Shown here in pieces: positions 41,542-52,955 of a stretch of DNA of 64,000 bases. Under the pieces are notes generated by a model that had not been told where the DNA came from, did not search any database, and worked only from the letters and a program-made list of their open reading frames with translations. Every line of letters starts with the position of its first letter. The stretch's first letter is position 1. Source of the stretch: Pelomonas sp. Root1217 (GTDB taxonomy: Bacteria > Pseudomonadota > Gammaproteobacteria > Burkholderiales > Burkholderiaceae_C); the NCBI RefSeq assembly GCF_001425705.1, contig NZ_LMDC01000029.1:124001-188000 (forward strand), read 5' to 3'. The translations under genes were made by a program, and so were the position numbers.

Positions 41542-42561
41542 TCAGCGTTCCTCGATCAGTTTCTTCAGCGGCGCGGGCAGCGCGTAATCAACCAGTTTCT
41601 CCCGCGCCACCCAAGTGCCGCCAGGAGTCATACCCTCAACTGCCCCGGCCCGCAGCGTGTGCAGCACCCAGTCGAAATGCGTCAGCGCGTGCTGCAGCCG
41701 CGGCAGCGTCTCCAACTCGCCGCCCGGCAGGGCCGCTCGGGCGCTGGCCTCGTCGTCAAACATCGGCAGCGTCCACAGGCCCGCCCAGACACCGGTGTCA
41801 GGTCGCTGCTGCAGCAAGACCCGGCCCTCGACGCTCTCGACCCACAGCCACCAGTTCTCGCGACGGCCGCGCTTGAGCTTCCTGGTCTTGACCGGGAAGC
41901 GCGTCGGATCGCCCTCCTGCTGCCCGAGGCACATGGGCTGCACGGGGCAGAGCAGGCAGTCGGGCGAGCGCGTGCTGCAGATCGTCGCGCCGAGGTCCAT
42001 CAGGCCCTGGGTGTAGCGGTCAACGTCGCGCTCGGGCAGCAGCTCGGTGGCATGGTCCCACAGCTTCTTCTCGGCGGCGCTGCTGGAAAGATCGCCGCTG
42101 AATGCCAACACGCGCGACAGCACGCGCTTGACATTGCCGTCCAGGATGGCGACGCGCTCGCCGAAGCAGAAGGCCGCGATGGCCGCAGCCGTGGAGCGAC
42201 CGATGCCGGGCAGCGTCTGCAGGGCTGCAGCCGTGCCTGGGAACTCGCCCCCATGCAGATCGGCCACGGCCCTGGCGCAGGCGTGGAGATTGCGCGCCCG
42301 GCTGTAGTAGCCCAGGCCGGCCCATTGCGCGAGCACTTCGTCCAGCGACGCCGCGGCCAGGTCGGTCACCTTGGGCCAACGCGCCAGGAAGCGTTCGTAA
42401 TAGCCCAGCACCGTCGCGACCTGGGTCTGCTGCAGCATGACTTCCGACAGCCAGACGCGATACGGGTCGCGCGTGTTCTGCCACGGCAGCGTGTTGCGGC
42501 CATGGCGGCGCTGCCAGGCGACGACGGTCTTGCCGAAGTCCTTGATCAGCGCTTCTGACAT
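41542..42561 (-). CDS. mutY: A/G-specific adenine DNA glycosylase MutY
   Basis: A 339-residue base-excision enzyme that removes adenine opposite 8-oxoguanine. [24 protein letters not shown] (catalytic Glu) opens the HhH-GPD domain. [22 protein letters not shown] is the helix-hairpin-helix, and [12 protein letters not shown] contains the catalytic Asp. The four cysteines C-x6-C-x2-C-x5-C in [17 protein letters not shown] bind a 4Fe-4S cluster. The C-terminal NUDIX-like domain ([19 protein letters not shown]) reads 8-oxoG. The start at 42561 lies inside mutM (16-base overlap). Confidence 0.96.
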   Translation of the reverse strand: MSEALIKDFGKTVVAWQRRHGRNTLPWQNTRDPYRVWLSEVMLQQTQVATVLGYYERFLARWPKVTDLAAASLDEVLAQWAGLGYYSRARNLHACARAVADLHGGEFPGTAAALQTLPGIGRSTAAAIAAFCFGERVAILDGNVKRVLSRVLAFSGDLSSSAAEKKLWDHATELLPERDVDRYTQGLMDLGATICSTRSPDCLLCPVQPMCLGQQEGDPTRFPVKTRKLKRGRRENWWLWVESVEGRVLLQQRPDTGVWAGLWTLPMFDDEASARAALPGGELETLPRLQHALTHFDWVLHTLRAGAVEGMTPGGTWVAREKLVDYALPAPLKKLIEER

Positions 42562-43364
42562 TGGGGGCAGAAGAAGGTGGAACGTGCGCCTTGCACGATG
42601 CGCCGGATGGCAGTGCCGCAACGCCGGCAGTTCTCGCCTTCGCGGCCATAGACCTGCGCCTGCATCTGGAAGCTGCCGGCGACGCCATGGGCGTCGCGAA
42701 AGTCGCGCAGCGTCGTGCCACCGGCCTCCAGCGCCTGGCCGAGCACCGTGCGCACGGCCGCAGCGAGCTTGTCGGCGCGCGGCCGGCTCAGCTTGCCGGC
42801 GGGCAGGCGCGGGTCGATGCCGGCCATGAACAGCGCCTCACAGGCGTAGATGTTGCCGGCGCCGACGACGATGTCGCCTGCCAGCAGCGCCTGCTTGATG
42901 GACACGCGCCGGCCGCTGAGCGCGGAATGCAGGTGCAGGCCGTCGAATCGCTCGTCGAAAGGCTCCAGGCCCAGGCTGCCGAGCAGCGTGGCCATCGGTT
43001 CTGCGTCCAGCGCCGCGCCCCAGACTACGGCGCCAAAACGCCGTGGGTCGGTCAGGCGCAGCAGGCCGTGGTCGGTGTACAGGTCGAAATGGTCATGCGA
43101 GCCGGGCGCCGGCGTCGTGTCGAGAAAGGCCAGCGAACCCGACATTCCCAGGTGCATCAACAAGCCCCCGGCGTTTTCCAGCGGGAGCCACAAATATTTA
43201 CCACGTCTTTGCGTGCTGCCGACGCGGCTGCCGAGCAGGGTTTCGGGGTCCACGCCGAGTGGCCAGCGCAGGGGTTTCCCCAGGCGCAGGCCGGTCACCC
43301 GGGCCCCCTGGATGGCGCTGGCAAAGCTGCGGCGCGTGACTTCGACTTCGGGTAACTCGGGCAT
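42546..43364 (-). CDS. mutM: Formamidopyrimidine-DNA glycosylase MutM (Fpg)
   Basis: A 272-residue glycosylase/AP lyase removing 8-oxoguanine. The catalytic N-terminus is [11 protein letters not shown] (Pro2 nucleophile, Glu3). [13 protein letters not shown] and [14 protein letters not shown] follow, then the H2TH segment [24 protein letters not shown]. The C-terminal zinc finger C-x2-C-x16-C-x2-C is [11 protein letters not shown] to FFCPQC. It overlaps mutY, so both arms of the oxidised-guanine repair system are co-translated. It diverges from the TPR gene 42 bases away. Confidence 0.97.
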   Translation of the reverse strand: MPELPEVEVTRRSFASAIQGARVTGLRLGKPLRWPLGVDPETLLGSRVGSTQRRGKYLWLPLENAGGLLMHLGMSGSLAFLDTTPAPGSHDHFDLYTDHGLLRLTDPRRFGAVVWGAALDAEPMATLLGSLGLEPFDERFDGLHLHSALSGRRVSIKQALLAGDIVVGAGNIYACEALFMAGIDPRLPAGKLSRPRADKLAAAVRTVLGQALEAGGTTLRDFRDAHGVAGSFQMQAQVYGREGENCRRCGTAIRRIVQGARSTFFCPQCQKR

Positions 43365-43406
43365 GAGGTGGAAATCATAATCAGGCCCTGTTCTGTCGGA
43401 GTTCGA

Positions 43407-45152
43407 ATGCCCCTTCCCACTTGCCGCGTGATCGCCGCGGCCGCCCTGTTCGCCGCCCTGCAAGCCCACGCCCAGGATGCCGTCGCGCCGGCCACTCCCG
43501 CCGAGGCACCGACGAACTCGGCCATGGACGCGCCGTTGTTCTACCAGCTGCTGATCGGCGAACTTGAGCTGCAGAGCGGCCAGGCCGGCGTCGCCTTCCA
43601 GGTGCTGCTGGACGCCGCGCGCCGTACCGGCGACGAGGAGCTGTTCAAGCGCGTCGTCAACATCGCCGTGCAGGCTCGTGCGGGTGACCAGGCCCTGATG
43701 GCCGCACGCGCCTGGGCCGAGACAGTGCCAACGTCGGCCGAGGCGCTGCAGAACTGCGTGCAACTGTTGGCCGTCATGAACAAGCCCGCCGAAGTACCCA
43801 CGCCGCTGGCGAGCTTGCTGCGCGTTGCGCCCGCTCCGCAGCGCCCCGGGCTCATCCTCGCGCTTCCCCGCCTGTTCCAGCGCTCGCCCGATCCCAAGGC
43901 CGTGCTCACGGCACTGCGCCCGGTGCTGCAGGCCCAGACCGGCCCGCTCAAGCCCGCCGCCCTGTACACCGAGGCCCGCCTGTCCATCAATGCCGGCGAG
44001 AACGCGCGCGCACTTGGGCTGACCCGCGAACTCAACCAACTCGTTCCCGACAACGATGACGCGATGCAACTGGCCGTCGACCTCATGCCCACGGAGCCGC
44101 AGGCCGAAGGGCTGATCACCGCCAGGCTGCAGCAGTCGCCCGAGCAGCATGCGCTGCGCCAGGCCTATGCCCGCGCGCTGATCCTGGCGCAGCGCCCGGC
44201 CGACGCCGCGCGTGAGTTCCGCCTGTTGACCGAGGCGACGCCCGACAACCCCGCCCCCTGGCTGGCCCTCGGCGCCACCGAACTGGAGCTCAAGCATGCT
44301 GCCGCCGCTGAGGCTGCCCTGCGCGAGGCCCTGAAGCGGCTGGACACGCCGGCCTCAGGCACCGATGCCGAGATCAAGGCCCGCGCCGAGGGCCGCCAGC
44401 AGGCCTGGCTGATGCTGTCCCAGGCGGCCGAGCAACGCGGCGATCTCAAGGCCGCCGAGGCGGCACTGCAAAAAGTGGACGGCAACGGCCTGGAGCTGCG
44501 CTACCGCCGGGCCAGTCTGCTGGCTCGGCAAGGGAAGCTGCCTGAGGCCCGCAAGCTGCTGCAACCGGCAACCGATGCCAGCGATGCCGACGCCCGAGCC
44601 GCGCTGCTTGCCGAAGCCCAGCTGATGCGCGAGCAGCGCGACTACACGGCCTCACTGGCCGTCCTCAAGACCGCCACCACCCGCTTCCCGGCCGACGCCG
44701 ATCTCGTCTACGAACAGGCCATGATGACCGAGAAGGCAGGCCGCTTCGATGAAATGGAGAGCCTCTTGCGCCGGGTCATCGAGATCAAGCCCGACTATCA
44801 CCATGCCTACAACGCCCTGGGCTATTCGCTGGCCGAGCGCAATCTGCGCCTGCCCGAGGCCAAGGAGCTCATCGAACGGGCGCTGAAGCTGGCGCCTGGC
44901 GAGCCCTTCATCGTCGACAGCCTGGGCTGGGTTGAGTTCCGCCTGGGCAACCTACCCGAGGCCGCCAAGCTGCTGCGCCAGGCTCATGCCGCCCGCCCCG
45001 ACGCCGAGATCGCCGCCCACCTCGGCGAGGTGCTGTGGGCCAGCGGCGCCCAGGATGAAGCCCGCCGCGTCTTTGCGGAGGCCACTCAGCGCGACCCCGC
45101 CAACGAAGCCCTGCGCGAAACGCTGGACCGGCTGAAGGTCAAGCCGCGATGA
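43407..45152 (+). CDS. Exported tetratricopeptide-repeat protein
   Basis: A 581-residue periplasmic protein. A signal peptide ([18 protein letters not shown]) precedes an all-helical chain of TPR-like repeats; the clearest lie at about residues 435-560 ([43 protein letters not shown]). This gene precedes lolB and ispE in many betaproteobacteria and has no proven role. GGAG stands five bases before the ATG at 43407. Its stop overlaps the lolB start (ATGA). Confidence 0.85.
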   Translation: MPLPTCRVIAAAALFAALQAHAQDAVAPATPAEAPTNSAMDAPLFYQLLIGELELQSGQAGVAFQVLLDAARRTGDEELFKRVVNIAVQARAGDQALMAARAWAETVPTSAEALQNCVQLLAVMNKPAEVPTPLASLLRVAPAPQRPGLILALPRLFQRSPDPKAVLTALRPVLQAQTGPLKPAALYTEARLSINAGENARALGLTRELNQLVPDNDDAMQLAVDLMPTEPQAEGLITARLQQSPEQHALRQAYARALILAQRPADAAREFRLLTEATPDNPAPWLALGATELELKHAAAAEAALREALKRLDTPASGTDAEIKARAEGRQQAWLMLSQAAEQRGDLKAAEAALQKVDGNGLELRYRRASLLARQGKLPEARKLLQPATDASDADARAALLAEAQLMREQRDYTASLAVLKTATTRFPADADLVYEQAMMTEKAGRFDEMESLLRRVIEIKPDYHHAYNALGYSLAERNLRLPEAKELIERALKLAPGEPFIVDSLGWVEFRLGNLPEAAKLLRQAHAARPDAEIAAHLGEVLWASGAQDEARRVFAEATQRDPANEALRETLDRLKVKPR

Positions 45153-45661
45153 GGCTGGCTGCCCTGCTCCTCACACTCGCCGTTGCCGGCTGCGCGCAGC
45201 TGCCTCAGGCGCCGCCCGCTGGCCAGGAGTCGCGGCTCAGCGGCCGCATCAGCGTGACCGTGGCCGGCGATGCGCACAACCGCGGCACTGGCGGCGCGGC
45301 CAGCTTCGAGCTTTTCGGCGGCCCGCAGGCGGGGCGGCTGGAACTGACTTCGCCGCTCGGCGCCCTTGTGGCCCGCGCGAACTGGCAGCCCGGCCGCGTC
45401 ACGCTGCAGACGCCCGGCGACGAGCGCCGCTTCGACGACCTCGACGCATTGACCCGCGAGCTGCTGGGCGAGCCGGTGCCGGTTGCCGCGCTGTTTGACT
45501 GGCTGCAGGCCCGACCCTGGCCCGCCGCGCCACACCGCACGACGACGAGCGGCTTCGAGCAACTGGGCTGGCGCATCGAACCCAAGCTGCCCGCCCTCGT
45601 CGCCACGCGCCTGGCCGAACCCACCGTCACGCTGCGCGCCCGGCTGGACAGCGGCGAATGA
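45149..45661 (+). CDS. lolB: Outer-membrane lipoprotein insertion factor LolB
   Basis: A 170-residue lipoprotein; the leader LAALLLTLAVAGC has a lipobox with Cys15. RLSGRISVTVAGD, ASFELFGGPQAGRLELTSPLGALVA and LFDWLQARPWP are the LolB strands that form a half-barrel accepting lipoproteins from LolA and releasing them into the outer membrane. It is shorter than E. coli LolB (about 207), as is common in this group. It overlaps both neighbours by four bases within the TPR-lolB-ispE operon. Confidence 0.88.
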   Translation: MRLAALLLTLAVAGCAQLPQAPPAGQESRLSGRISVTVAGDAHNRGTGGAASFELFGGPQAGRLELTSPLGALVARANWQPGRVTLQTPGDERRFDDLDALTRELLGEPVPVAALFDWLQARPWPAAPHRTTTSGFEQLGWRIEPKLPALVATRLAEPTVTLRARLDSGE

Positions 45662-46551
45662 AGGCGCTGTACGACCTGGCCGCGCCCGCCAAGCTCAACC
45701 TCTTTCTGCATGTGGTCGGCAAGCGGCCTGATGGCTACCACCTGTTGCAGTCGGTCTTTGTGCTGATCGATTGGGCAGACACATTGCATGTGGAAACTCG
45801 CGCAGATGGACGGTTGCATCGCCACGATGTGCTCGCAGGCGACCTGCCCGCCGACGACCTCTGCCTGCGTGCCGCCCGCCTGCTGCAAACCGAGACCGGC
45901 TGCACGCTCGGCGCCGATATCCATCTCGAAAAGCGCCTGCCCGCCGGTGCCGGCATGGGCGGCGGCTCGTCGGATGCGGCGACCACACTGCTGGCGCTGA
46001 ACCGGCTCTGGGATCTGCGCCTGCCGCTGGACCGCTTGATGGCGCTCGGCCTGAAGCTCGGTGCCGACCTGCCCTTCTTCCTCGGCGGCGGCCCGGCCTT
46101 TGTCGAAGGCATCGGCGAAATCCTGCATCCACTGACCTTGCCCGAACAGCGCTTCGCCGTGCTCAAGGGCCCGGCCGGGCTGGCGACCAAGGACATCTTT
46201 TCGAGCCCACTCTTGGCAAGGAGCGAAAACCTGGCTATAGTCGCGGGCTTTCCCGCCCTGGCTGGAACTGCAGAAAAACTGGTGAATGGCTTTGGTCACA
46301 ACGACCTCCAGCCAGCCGCTGAAAGTATCAGCAGTGAAGTGCAAGACGCGGTAGCGTGCATGTCGAAGCAATTCGGCAACGCCCGGATGACGGGCTCAGG
46401 CGCTGCGGTGTTTTCAGTACTCGCCGGGAACGGAAAAGATGGCAATGACGACCAGTCCCTGGCGACATTACTGCGGGCCAGACCTGCGGAGTGGACCGGT
46501 CGAATCTGCCGCAGTCTGGCTCAACACCCGCTCGCGGGCTGGGCCGGCTGA
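45658..46551 (+). CDS. ispE: 4-diphosphocytidyl-2-C-methyl-D-erythritol kinase IspE
   Basis: A 297-residue GHMP kinase of the MEP isoprenoid pathway. APAKLNLFLHVVGKRPDGYHLLQSVF is the substrate strand, LPAGAGMGGGSSDAATTLLALN the ATP-binding glycine loop, LGADLPFFLGGGPAFVEGIGE contains the catalytic Asp, and ARMTGSGAAVFSVL is the C-terminal glycine motif. The last 45 or so residues (after SVLAGNGKDG) are less conserved and run close to the tRNA-Gln gene. Confidence 0.95.
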   Translation: MKALYDLAAPAKLNLFLHVVGKRPDGYHLLQSVFVLIDWADTLHVETRADGRLHRHDVLAGDLPADDLCLRAARLLQTETGCTLGADIHLEKRLPAGAGMGGGSSDAATTLLALNRLWDLRLPLDRLMALGLKLGADLPFFLGGGPAFVEGIGEILHPLTLPEQRFAVLKGPAGLATKDIFSSPLLARSENLAIVAGFPALAGTAEKLVNGFGHNDLQPAAESISSEVQDAVACMSKQFGNARMTGSGAAVFSVLAGNGKDGNDDQSLATLLRARPAEWTGRICRSLAQHPLAGWAG

Positions 46552-46591
46552 CAAAGTTAAAGGGGTTCGGCCGCTCGGCCGGGTCCTGTGT

Positions 46592-46668
46592 AGGGGAGTC
46601 GCCAAGTTGGTCAAGGCATCGGATTTTGATTCCGACATGCGAGGGTTCGAGTCCTTCCTCCCCTGCCA
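46592..46668 (+). tRNA. tRNA-Gln (anticodon TTG)
   Basis: A 77-nt cloverleaf: acceptor AGGGGAG/CTCCCCT, D arm GCCAAGTTGGTCAAGGC, anticodon loop TTTTGAT with TTG at 46626-46628, T arm GAGGG-TTCGAGT-CCTTC, discriminator G and encoded CCA. Its place between ispE and prs is the usual betaproteobacterial one. Confidence 0.97.
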
Positions 46669-46732
46669 AATGTTTTCCGTACTTCGCTGAACCGGCTGCG
46701 CATTCAGCGGGCCACTGACTCAAGGAAGCCCA

Positions 46733-47695
46733 GTGCTGCTCAACACGGTTCTCTTCACCGGCAACGCGAACCCGGTCCTCTCTCAGGAAATCGCTACCCA
46801 TCTCGGTCTCGAGCTGGGCAAGGCCGTCGTCGGGCGTTTCTCCGACGGAGAAGTCACTGTCGAGATCCAGCAGAACGTGCGCGCCCGCGATGTCTTCGTC
46901 ATCCAGCCCACCTGCGCGCCGACGAACGAGAACCTGATGGAGTTGCTGATCATGGCGGACGCGCTCAAGCGCTCCAGCGCCCGCCGCGTCACTGCCGTCA
47001 TCCCCTACTACGGCTACGCCCGCCAGGACCGCCGCCCGCGTTCCACCCGCGTGCCGATCTCGGCCAAGGTCGTGGCGAACTGCCTTGAGACCGTTGGCGT
47101 CGAGCGCGTGCTGACCATGGACCTGCACGCCGACCAGATCCAGGGCTTCTTCGACATCCCGGTCGACAACATCTACGCGTCGCCCGTCCTGCTATCGGAC
47201 CTGAAGAGCCGCAACTACAGCGACCTCGTCGTCGTGTCGCCTGACGTCGGCGGCGTGGTGCGTGCGCGTGCCTTGGCCAAGCAACTCGGCTGCGATCTGG
47301 CCATCATCGACAAGCGCCGCCCCGCCGCCAACGTGTCCGAGGTGATGCACGTCATCGGCGAGATCGACGGCCGCAATTGCGTGATCATGGATGACATGAT
47401 CGACACCGCCGGCACCCTGGTGAAGGCGGCCGAGGTGCTGAAGGCTCGCGGCGCCAAGAGCGTGTTCGCCTACTGCACCCATCCCATCCTGTCGGGCCCG
47501 GCCATCGAGCGCATCGCCGGTTCGCAGCTGGACGAAGTCGTCATCACCAACACCATTCCGCTGACCGACGCGGCCAAGGCCTGCAAGAAGATCCGCCAGC
47601 TGTCGGTGGCCTTCCTGTTCGCCGAGACCATCCGCCGCATCTCTGATGGCGAGTCGGTCACCTCCCTTTTCTCCGAGCAGAACAACAACTTCTGA
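46733..47695 (+). CDS. prs: Ribose-phosphate pyrophosphokinase
   Basis: A 320-residue PRPP synthase, making PRPP from ribose 5-phosphate and ATP. The motifs [60 protein letters not shown] (ATP flap), [15 protein letters not shown] and the PRPP loop [18 protein letters not shown] are all present. GTG is the only sensible start and has AAGGA upstream. An intrinsic terminator follows the stop. Confidence 0.96.
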   Translation: MLLNTVLFTGNANPVLSQEIATHLGLELGKAVVGRFSDGEVTVEIQQNVRARDVFVIQPTCAPTNENLMELLIMADALKRSSARRVTAVIPYYGYARQDRRPRSTRVPISAKVVANCLETVGVERVLTMDLHADQIQGFFDIPVDNIYASPVLLSDLKSRNYSDLVVVSPDVGGVVRARALAKQLGCDLAIIDKRRPAANVSEVMHVIGEIDGRNCVIMDDMIDTAGTLVKAAEVLKARGAKSVFAYCTHPILSGPAIERIAGSQLDEVVITNTIPLTDAAKACKKIRQLSVAFLFAETIRRISDGESVTSLFSEQNNNF

Positions 47696-47707
47696 TCGGA
47701 ATACACG

Positions 47708-47728
47708 GCCGTCGCAAGACGGCTTTTT
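47708..47728 (+). terminator. Intrinsic terminator between prs and rplY
   Basis: GCCGTC, loop GCAA, GACGGC and then TTTTT. It separates prs from rplY, so some read-through or a separate promoter must supply rplY. Confidence 0.85.
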
Positions 47729-47773
47729 CAAACGGTGCCTGGTCGCGGGTGCCGTTCTCTTTTGGAGAAAACC

Positions 47774-48394
47774 ATGAAGTTTGTCGCTTTTGAGCGCAAG
47801 TTGCAGGGGACCGGAGCGAGCCGCCGCCTGCGAGTGGCCGGCAAGGTGCCGGGCATTGTTTTTGGCGCCGGTGAGCCCGTCATGATCGAACTCGATCACA
47901 ACGCGCTGTTCCACGCCCTCAAGAAGGAAGCCTTCCACAGCTCGCTGCTGGACATGGAACTGGCTGGCGCCACCACGCAAGTGCTGCTGCGCGATTTCCA
48001 GATGCACCCGTACAAGCCGCAAGTTCTGCACTGCGACTTCCAGCGCGTGGACGCCACGACCAAGATCACGAAGAAAGTGCCCCTGCACTTCATCGGTGAA
48101 GAGGTCTCGCCGGCAGTCAAGACCGATCACTGCACGGTCAACCACGTCGTGACCGAGCTGCTGATCACCTGCCTGGCCAAGCAACTGCCCGAGTTCATCG
48201 AGGTGGATCTATCGGGCCTGACCCAGGGTCACTCGCTGCACGTCAACGACATCAAGCTGCCGGAAGGCATCAAGGTCGTCACGCACGGCAAGCCGAACCC
48301 CGTCATCGCAACGCCGGTCGCGCCGGTTGCTGAAGAAGTCATCGTTGCCGCCGCTCCGGTGGCCGACGACGGCAAGAAGAAGAAGAAGAAGTAA
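47774..48394 (+). CDS. rplY: 50S ribosomal protein L25 / general stress protein Ctc
   Basis: A 206-residue long-form (TL5/Ctc-type) L25 that binds 5S rRNA. The N-terminal domain is [29 protein letters not shown] with [22 protein letters not shown]. The C-terminal beta domain carries [15 protein letters not shown] and [23 protein letters not shown]. It ends in a lysine run (KKKKKK). GGAG upstream marks the ATG at 47774. A terminator lies 29 bases after the stop. Confidence 0.96.
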   Translation: MKFVAFERKLQGTGASRRLRVAGKVPGIVFGAGEPVMIELDHNALFHALKKEAFHSSLLDMELAGATTQVLLRDFQMHPYKPQVLHCDFQRVDATTKITKKVPLHFIGEEVSPAVKTDHCTVNHVVTELLITCLAKQLPEFIEVDLSGLTQGHSLHVNDIKLPEGIKVVTHGKPNPVIATPVAPVAEEVIVAAAPVADDGKKKKKK

Positions 48395-48422
48395 TTTCTT
48401 CGAGGCTTCCAGCCAAGACGAG

Positions 48423-48448
48423 GGGCTCCGCAAGGAGCCCTTTTTTTT
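48423..48448 (+). terminator. Intrinsic terminator after rplY
   Basis: GGGCTCC, loop GCAA, GGAGCCC then TTTTTTTT. It ends the rplY transcript and lies between the convergent rplY and efflux genes. Confidence 0.9.
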
Positions 48449-48452
48449 GCTT

Positions 48453-49844
48453 TTATTGCGCCTGCAACCTGCCGCCCAGGTTCTTCAGCAGCAGATTGGC
48501 CGCCACCAACTGGCGGTTGCGCGCAGACAGCAGGTTGGCTTCAGCCGAGAGCAGCGAACTCTGCGCCGCACTGACGTTCAGGAAGCTGACCGTGCCGGCG
48601 CGGTACTGGGCCAGCACGATGTCGAGGTTGCGCTGGGCGGCCTCGAAAGCGTCGCGCTGCAGGGCCAGCGCCGCGCCGGATTCGGCGAACTGCACGAGGT
48701 TGTCCTCGACCTCCTGGAAGGCCGTCAGCACCGCCTGGCGGTAGTTGGCGGTGGCGGCATCGGCCGAGGCGCGCGCCTGGGCCGAGGCCAGCTTGCGCTG
48801 ACCGCCGTCAAAGATGGGCTGCGCCACGGCCGCACCGATGCTCCACAGCAGATTGGGCGCCGAAATCAGGTTGGACCAGGACGAGCCGCGGTAGCCGGCG
48901 CTGGCCGACAGGTCGATGGACGGAAAGAAGGCCGCATCGGCGATGCCGATCTGCGCATACGCCGCCGTCTGGCGGGCACGCGCGGCGGCGATGTCGGGGC
49001 GCTGGGCCAGCATCGTCGACGGGACCAGGTCTGGCACCGGGGGCAGCTCAGGAAGCCGAGAACTGGGGAGCAGCTGGAACTGCCCCGGCAGCTTGCCGAG
49101 CTGGGCGGCGATGGCATGCTCGATCTGAGCGCGCTCGGTGCGCATGTCGCTGAGCTGCGACTGCACGCTGCGCAGCTGGGTGCGCGCCTGCAGCACATCG
49201 GTCTGCGCAACCACGCCACTGGCGTACCGGACCTCCGTCAGCTCCAGCGCGCGCTGGTTGGCATTCACCGTGCGCTCCAGCAGCGCCTGCTGCGCCTCGG
49301 CGGTGCGCAAAGCGAAATAGCTTTGCGTCAGCGTCGCCTGCGCCGACAGGCGCAGCGCGGCCAGATCAGCCTGATTGGCCCGGTAGTTCGCGCCGGCGGC
49401 CTTGACGCCTTCGGCGAGGCGCCCCCACAGGTCGACCTCCCAGGCCGCGTTGGCGGTCAGCGAGTTGTTGGTCGACACGGTGCGTTGGCCGTTGCCGTTC
49501 TCAGCCGAGGCGGATCGGGTGCTGCCGGCGCCGACGGACAACGTGGGGAAGATCGCCGAGCGGCTGGCTGCAAGCACCGCGCGGGCCGACGCAACCTGGG
49601 CCAGCGCCGCGGCAAGGTTCTGGTTGCCGACGACGAGGTCGGCCTGCAGGCTGTCCAGCACCGGGTCCTTGAACATCGTCCACCAGGCCTCGGGCACGGC
49701 GACCTCGGGCGCCACGCGCCGCCATTCGGGCGAGCCCGTGAAGTGCTCGGGCGGCGGGGCATCCGCAGGCGGGTGCTGCGAGGTCACGGCACAGCCGGCA
49801 AGCAGCAGCGCGACGGTCAAGGGAGCAAGGGCAGTCTTAAGCAT
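48453..49844 (-). CDS. RND efflux outer-membrane factor, NodT/OprM-type lipoprotein
   Basis: A 463-residue TolC-like channel. The leader TVALLLAGC has a lipobox (Cys18). WWTMFKDPVLDSLQADLVVGNQNL and the repeated helical region with VDLWGRLAEGVKAAGANYRAN, RTAEAQQALLERTVNANQRAL and the second copy AAVAQPIFDGGQRKLASAQ show the two OEP repeats of the alpha-barrel/beta-barrel trimer. It is last in the mdtABC-like operon, three bases after the second permease gene, and would complete the tripartite pump. Confidence 0.93.
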   Translation of the reverse strand: MLKTALAPLTVALLLAGCAVTSQHPPADAPPPEHFTGSPEWRRVAPEVAVPEAWWTMFKDPVLDSLQADLVVGNQNLAAALAQVASARAVLAASRSAIFPTLSVGAGSTRSASAENGNGQRTVSTNNSLTANAAWEVDLWGRLAEGVKAAGANYRANQADLAALRLSAQATLTQSYFALRTAEAQQALLERTVNANQRALELTEVRYASGVVAQTDVLQARTQLRSVQSQLSDMRTERAQIEHAIAAQLGKLPGQFQLLPSSRLPELPPVPDLVPSTMLAQRPDIAAARARQTAAYAQIGIADAAFFPSIDLSASAGYRGSSWSNLISAPNLLWSIGAAVAQPIFDGGQRKLASAQARASADAATANYRQAVLTAFQEVEDNLVQFAESGAALALQRDAFEAAQRNLDIVLAQYRAGTVSFLNVSAAQSSLLSAEANLLSARNRQLVAANLLLKNLGGRLQAQ

Positions 49845-49847
49845 GGC

Positions 49848-52800
49848 TCAGGTCGCCGTCTGGATGACAACTGTACGAGCTGGCGCGCGCTTCTTGCGGC
49901 TCAGCCTGTCCATGCAGCAGAACACGACGGGCGTGGTGTAGAGGGTCAGCAGCTGGCTCAGCAGCAGGCCGCCGACGATGGAGATGCCCAGCGGCACGCG
50001 CAACTCGGCCCCTTCACCGTGGCCCAGGGCCAGCGGCACGGCGCCGAAGACAGCCGCCACCGTCGTCATCAGGATGGGCCGCAGCCGCAGCAGCGCCGCG
50101 CGGTAGATGGCTGCACCGGGCGACAGCCGGCTGCCGCGCTCCTCGGCGGCGTGCTGGGCCGAGATGGCGAAGTCCAGCATCATGATGGCGTTCTTCTTGA
50201 CGATGCCGATCAAGAGGATGACGCCGATCAGCGCAATGATGGTGAAGTCGGTCTTGAAGGCCATCAGCGCCAGCAGCGCGCCGACGCCGGCCGACGGCAG
50301 CGTCGACAGGATGGTGATCGGGTGGATAAGGCTCTCGTAGAGCATGCCCAGCACCAAATAGATGGTCACGACAGCCGCAAGGATCAGCAGAGGCTGGGAC
50401 TTCAGCGAGGCCTGGAAGGCCTGGGCCGTTCCCTGGAAGCTGCCGCGCACCGACACCGGCGCGCCGCTGCCGGCCACGGCATCGTTGATGGCTGCCACGG
50501 CGTCGGACAGCGACACACCCTCCGCCAGGTTGAAGCTGATGGTGCTGGCCGGCGTGCCGCTCTGGTGGTTGACGGACAGCGGCGTGTTCGTCACTTCCAC
50601 GCGCGCCACGGCCGACATCGGCACCTGCTTGCCGCCGCTGCTCGTCAGCATCAGCCGGTCCAGCGTCTGCGGGCTTTGCAGCCAGACGGGCGCAAGCTCC
50701 ATGACGACGCGGTACTGGTTCAGCGGGTTGTAGATGACGCCGACCTGGCGCTGGCCGAAGGCGTTGTTCAGCGTGGCATCAAAGGCGCTCATCGTGATGC
50801 CCAGCCGCGCCAGCGCGTCGCGGTCGACGACCAGCGAAGTCTGCGTGCCCTTGTCCTGCTGGTCGGTGTTGACGTCGGTGATCTCGGGCACCTCGGTCAG
50901 CGCGCGGCGGATGCGCGGCTCCCAGGTGCGCAGGTCGCTCAGATCGTCGGCCTGCAGCGTGTATTGCAGCGAGGCATTGGACTGGCGGCCGCCGATGCGG
51001 ATGTCCTGCACCGGCGCCATGAACAGGTTGGCGCCCGGCACCCTGGCCAGCTTGCCGCGCAGCCGGTTGATGACGGCATCGATGCTCTCGTTGCGCTCGG
51101 CCTGCGACTTCAGGCTGATGAACATGTTGGCGCTGTTGCGCTGGCCGCCGCCGGTGAAGCCGGTCACGTTGGCCACGGCCGGGTCGGCCCGCACGATGTC
51201 GTGGAAGGTGCGCAGCTTGATCTGCATGGCCTGGAAGGAGCTGGCCTGGTCGGCCTGCACGCCGCCGATCATCAGCCCGGTGTCCTGCTGCGGGAAGAAG
51301 CCCTTGGGGATGGTCATGTACAGGTGCACGTTCAGCGCGACGACGCCGGCCAGCACCAGCAACGCGATGGGCTGATGGCGCAATGTCCAGCGCAGCGTGC
51401 GGCGGTAGCCCCGCATCAGCCCGCGCTGCAGCCGCGCCAGCCGCTGGCCGAAACGCCCGGACTTCTTCGCCTCGGCGTGCGGCTTGAGCAGCGTCGCCGC
51501 CATCATCGGCGTGGTGGTCAGCGACACGACCATGGACACCAGGATGGCCACCGACAGCACGACCGCGAACTCGCGGAACAGCCGCCCGACAATGCCGCCC
51601 ATCGCGAGGATGGGAATGAAGACGGCGATCAGGCTCAGCGAGATGGAGATGACGGTGAAGCCAATCTCCCTGGCGCCCGTCAGCGCCGCCTCGCGGGGCG
51701 GCATGCCGCGCTCGATGTGGCGCGAGATGTTCTCCAGCACGACGATGGCGTCGTCGACGACGAAACCGGTGGCCACCGTCATCGCCATCAACGACAGGTT
51801 GTCGATGCTGTAGCCCAGCAGGTACATGAAGCCGCAGGTGCCGGCCAGCGACACCGGCACGGCCACGGCCGGCAGCAGGGCTGCGCGAAAGCGCCGCAGG
51901 AAGATGAAGACGACCACGATGACCAGGCCGAAGGAGATCGCCAGCGTGCGCTGCACTTCCTTGATGCTGCCGCGGATGGTGGACGTGCGGTCCATGACGA
52001 CGTCGACATTGATGGCCGGCGAGATGGAGGCGCGCAGTTGCGGCAGCAGCGCCCGCACCGTGTCGACGGTCTTGATGATGTTGGCGCTGGGCGCCTTGTT
52101 CAGGATCAGCAACACGGCGGAGCGGCCGTTGGCCAGGCCGTCGTTGCGCAGGTCCTGCACGCTGTCCTCGATGGCCGCCACATCGCGCAGCTGCACGGCG
52201 GCGCCGCTCTTGTAGCTCAGCACCAGGGGCGCGTAGTCGCTGGCCAGGCGAGCCTGGTCGTTGGCGGTGATCTGCCAGTAGCGATCCCCGCTCTCCAGTT
52301 GGCCCTTGGGCCGGTTGGCATTCGTCGCGACGACGGCAGCCCTGACCTGATCCAGCGAGAGCCCTTGAGCCGACAGCTTGTTCGGGTCCAGCTCGATGCG
52401 CACCGCGGGCAAGGCACCGCCGCCGACACTGACCTGGCCGACGCCCTCCACTTGCGACAGCCGCTGCGCGAGTACCGTGGACGCGGCGTCATACATCTGG
52501 CCGCGCGTCAGTGTGTCGGAGGTCAGCGCCACGATCATGATGGGCGCGTCGGCCGGGTTGACCTTGCGGTAGCTCGGGTTGCTCGGCATGCCGGTGGGCA
52601 GCAGGGCACGCGAGGCATTGATGCCGGCCTGCACGTCGCGCGCGGCACTGTCGATGTCGCGGCTGAGGTCGAACTGCAGCGTGACGCGGCTGCTACCCAG
52701 CGACGAGGACGAGGTGATCTCGGTCACGCCGGCGATGCTGCCGAGCGTGCGCTCCAGCGGTGTGGCGACGGTCGCGGCCATGGTGTCAGGGCTGGCACCG

Positions 52801-52955
52801 GGCAGGGAGGCGCTGACCGAGATGGTCGGGAACTCGACCTGCGGCAGCGGCGCGATGGGCAGCAGCAGGTAGGCGATGGCACCGGCCAGCGCCAGGCCGC
52901 AGGTGATCAGCGTCGTGCCGATGGGGCGCTCGACGAAGACGCGCGAAAGGTTCAC
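49848..52955 (-). CDS. mdtC: RND multidrug efflux permease, MdtC-like
   Basis: A 1,035-residue inner-membrane proton-driven permease with 12 transmembrane helices and two large periplasmic loops. It begins [25 protein letters not shown] with [26 protein letters not shown]4 carries the acidic relay in [16 protein letters not shown] (Asp-Asp pair), and the C-terminal half has [19 protein letters not shown] and [20 protein letters not shown]. The adjacent permease is a diverged paralogue, and heteromeric MdtBC needs both. The start overlaps the mdtB stop by four bases. Confidence 0.93.
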   Translation of the reverse strand: MNLSRVFVERPIGTTLITCGLALAGAIAYLLLPIAPLPQVEFPTISVSASLPGASPDTMAATVATPLERTLGSIAGVTEITSSSSLGSSRVTLQFDLSRDIDSAARDVQAGINASRALLPTGMPSNPSYRKVNPADAPIMIVALTSDTLTRGQMYDAASTVLAQRLSQVEGVGQVSVGGGALPAVRIELDPNKLSAQGLSLDQVRAAVVATNANRPKGQLESGDRYWQITANDQARLASDYAPLVLSYKSGAAVQLRDVAAIEDSVQDLRNDGLANGRSAVLLILNKAPSANIIKTVDTVRALLPQLRASISPAINVDVVMDRTSTIRGSIKEVQRTLAISFGLVIVVVFIFLRRFRAALLPAVAVPVSLAGTCGFMYLLGYSIDNLSLMAMTVATGFVVDDAIVVLENISRHIERGMPPREAALTGAREIGFTVISISLSLIAVFIPILAMGGIVGRLFREFAVVLSVAILVSMVVSLTTTPMMAATLLKPHAEAKKSGRFGQRLARLQRGLMRGYRRTLRWTLRHQPIALLVLAGVVALNVHLYMTIPKGFFPQQDTGLMIGGVQADQASSFQAMQIKLRTFHDIVRADPAVANVTGFTGGGQRNSANMFISLKSQAERNESIDAVINRLRGKLARVPGANLFMAPVQDIRIGGRQSNASLQYTLQADDLSDLRTWEPRIRRALTEVPEITDVNTDQQDKGTQTSLVVDRDALARLGITMSAFDATLNNAFGQRQVGVIYNPLNQYRVVMELAPVWLQSPQTLDRLMLTSSGGKQVPMSAVARVEVTNTPLSVNHQSGTPASTISFNLAEGVSLSDAVAAINDAVAGSGAPVSVRGSFQGTAQAFQASLKSQPLLILAAVVTIYLVLGMLYESLIHPITILSTLPSAGVGALLALMAFKTDFTIIALIGVILLIGIVKKNAIMMLDFAISAQHAAEERGSRLSPGAAIYRAALLRLRPILMTTVAAVFGAVPLALGHGEGAELRVPLGISIVGGLLLSQLLTLYTTPVVFCCMDRLSRKKRAPARTVVIQTAT

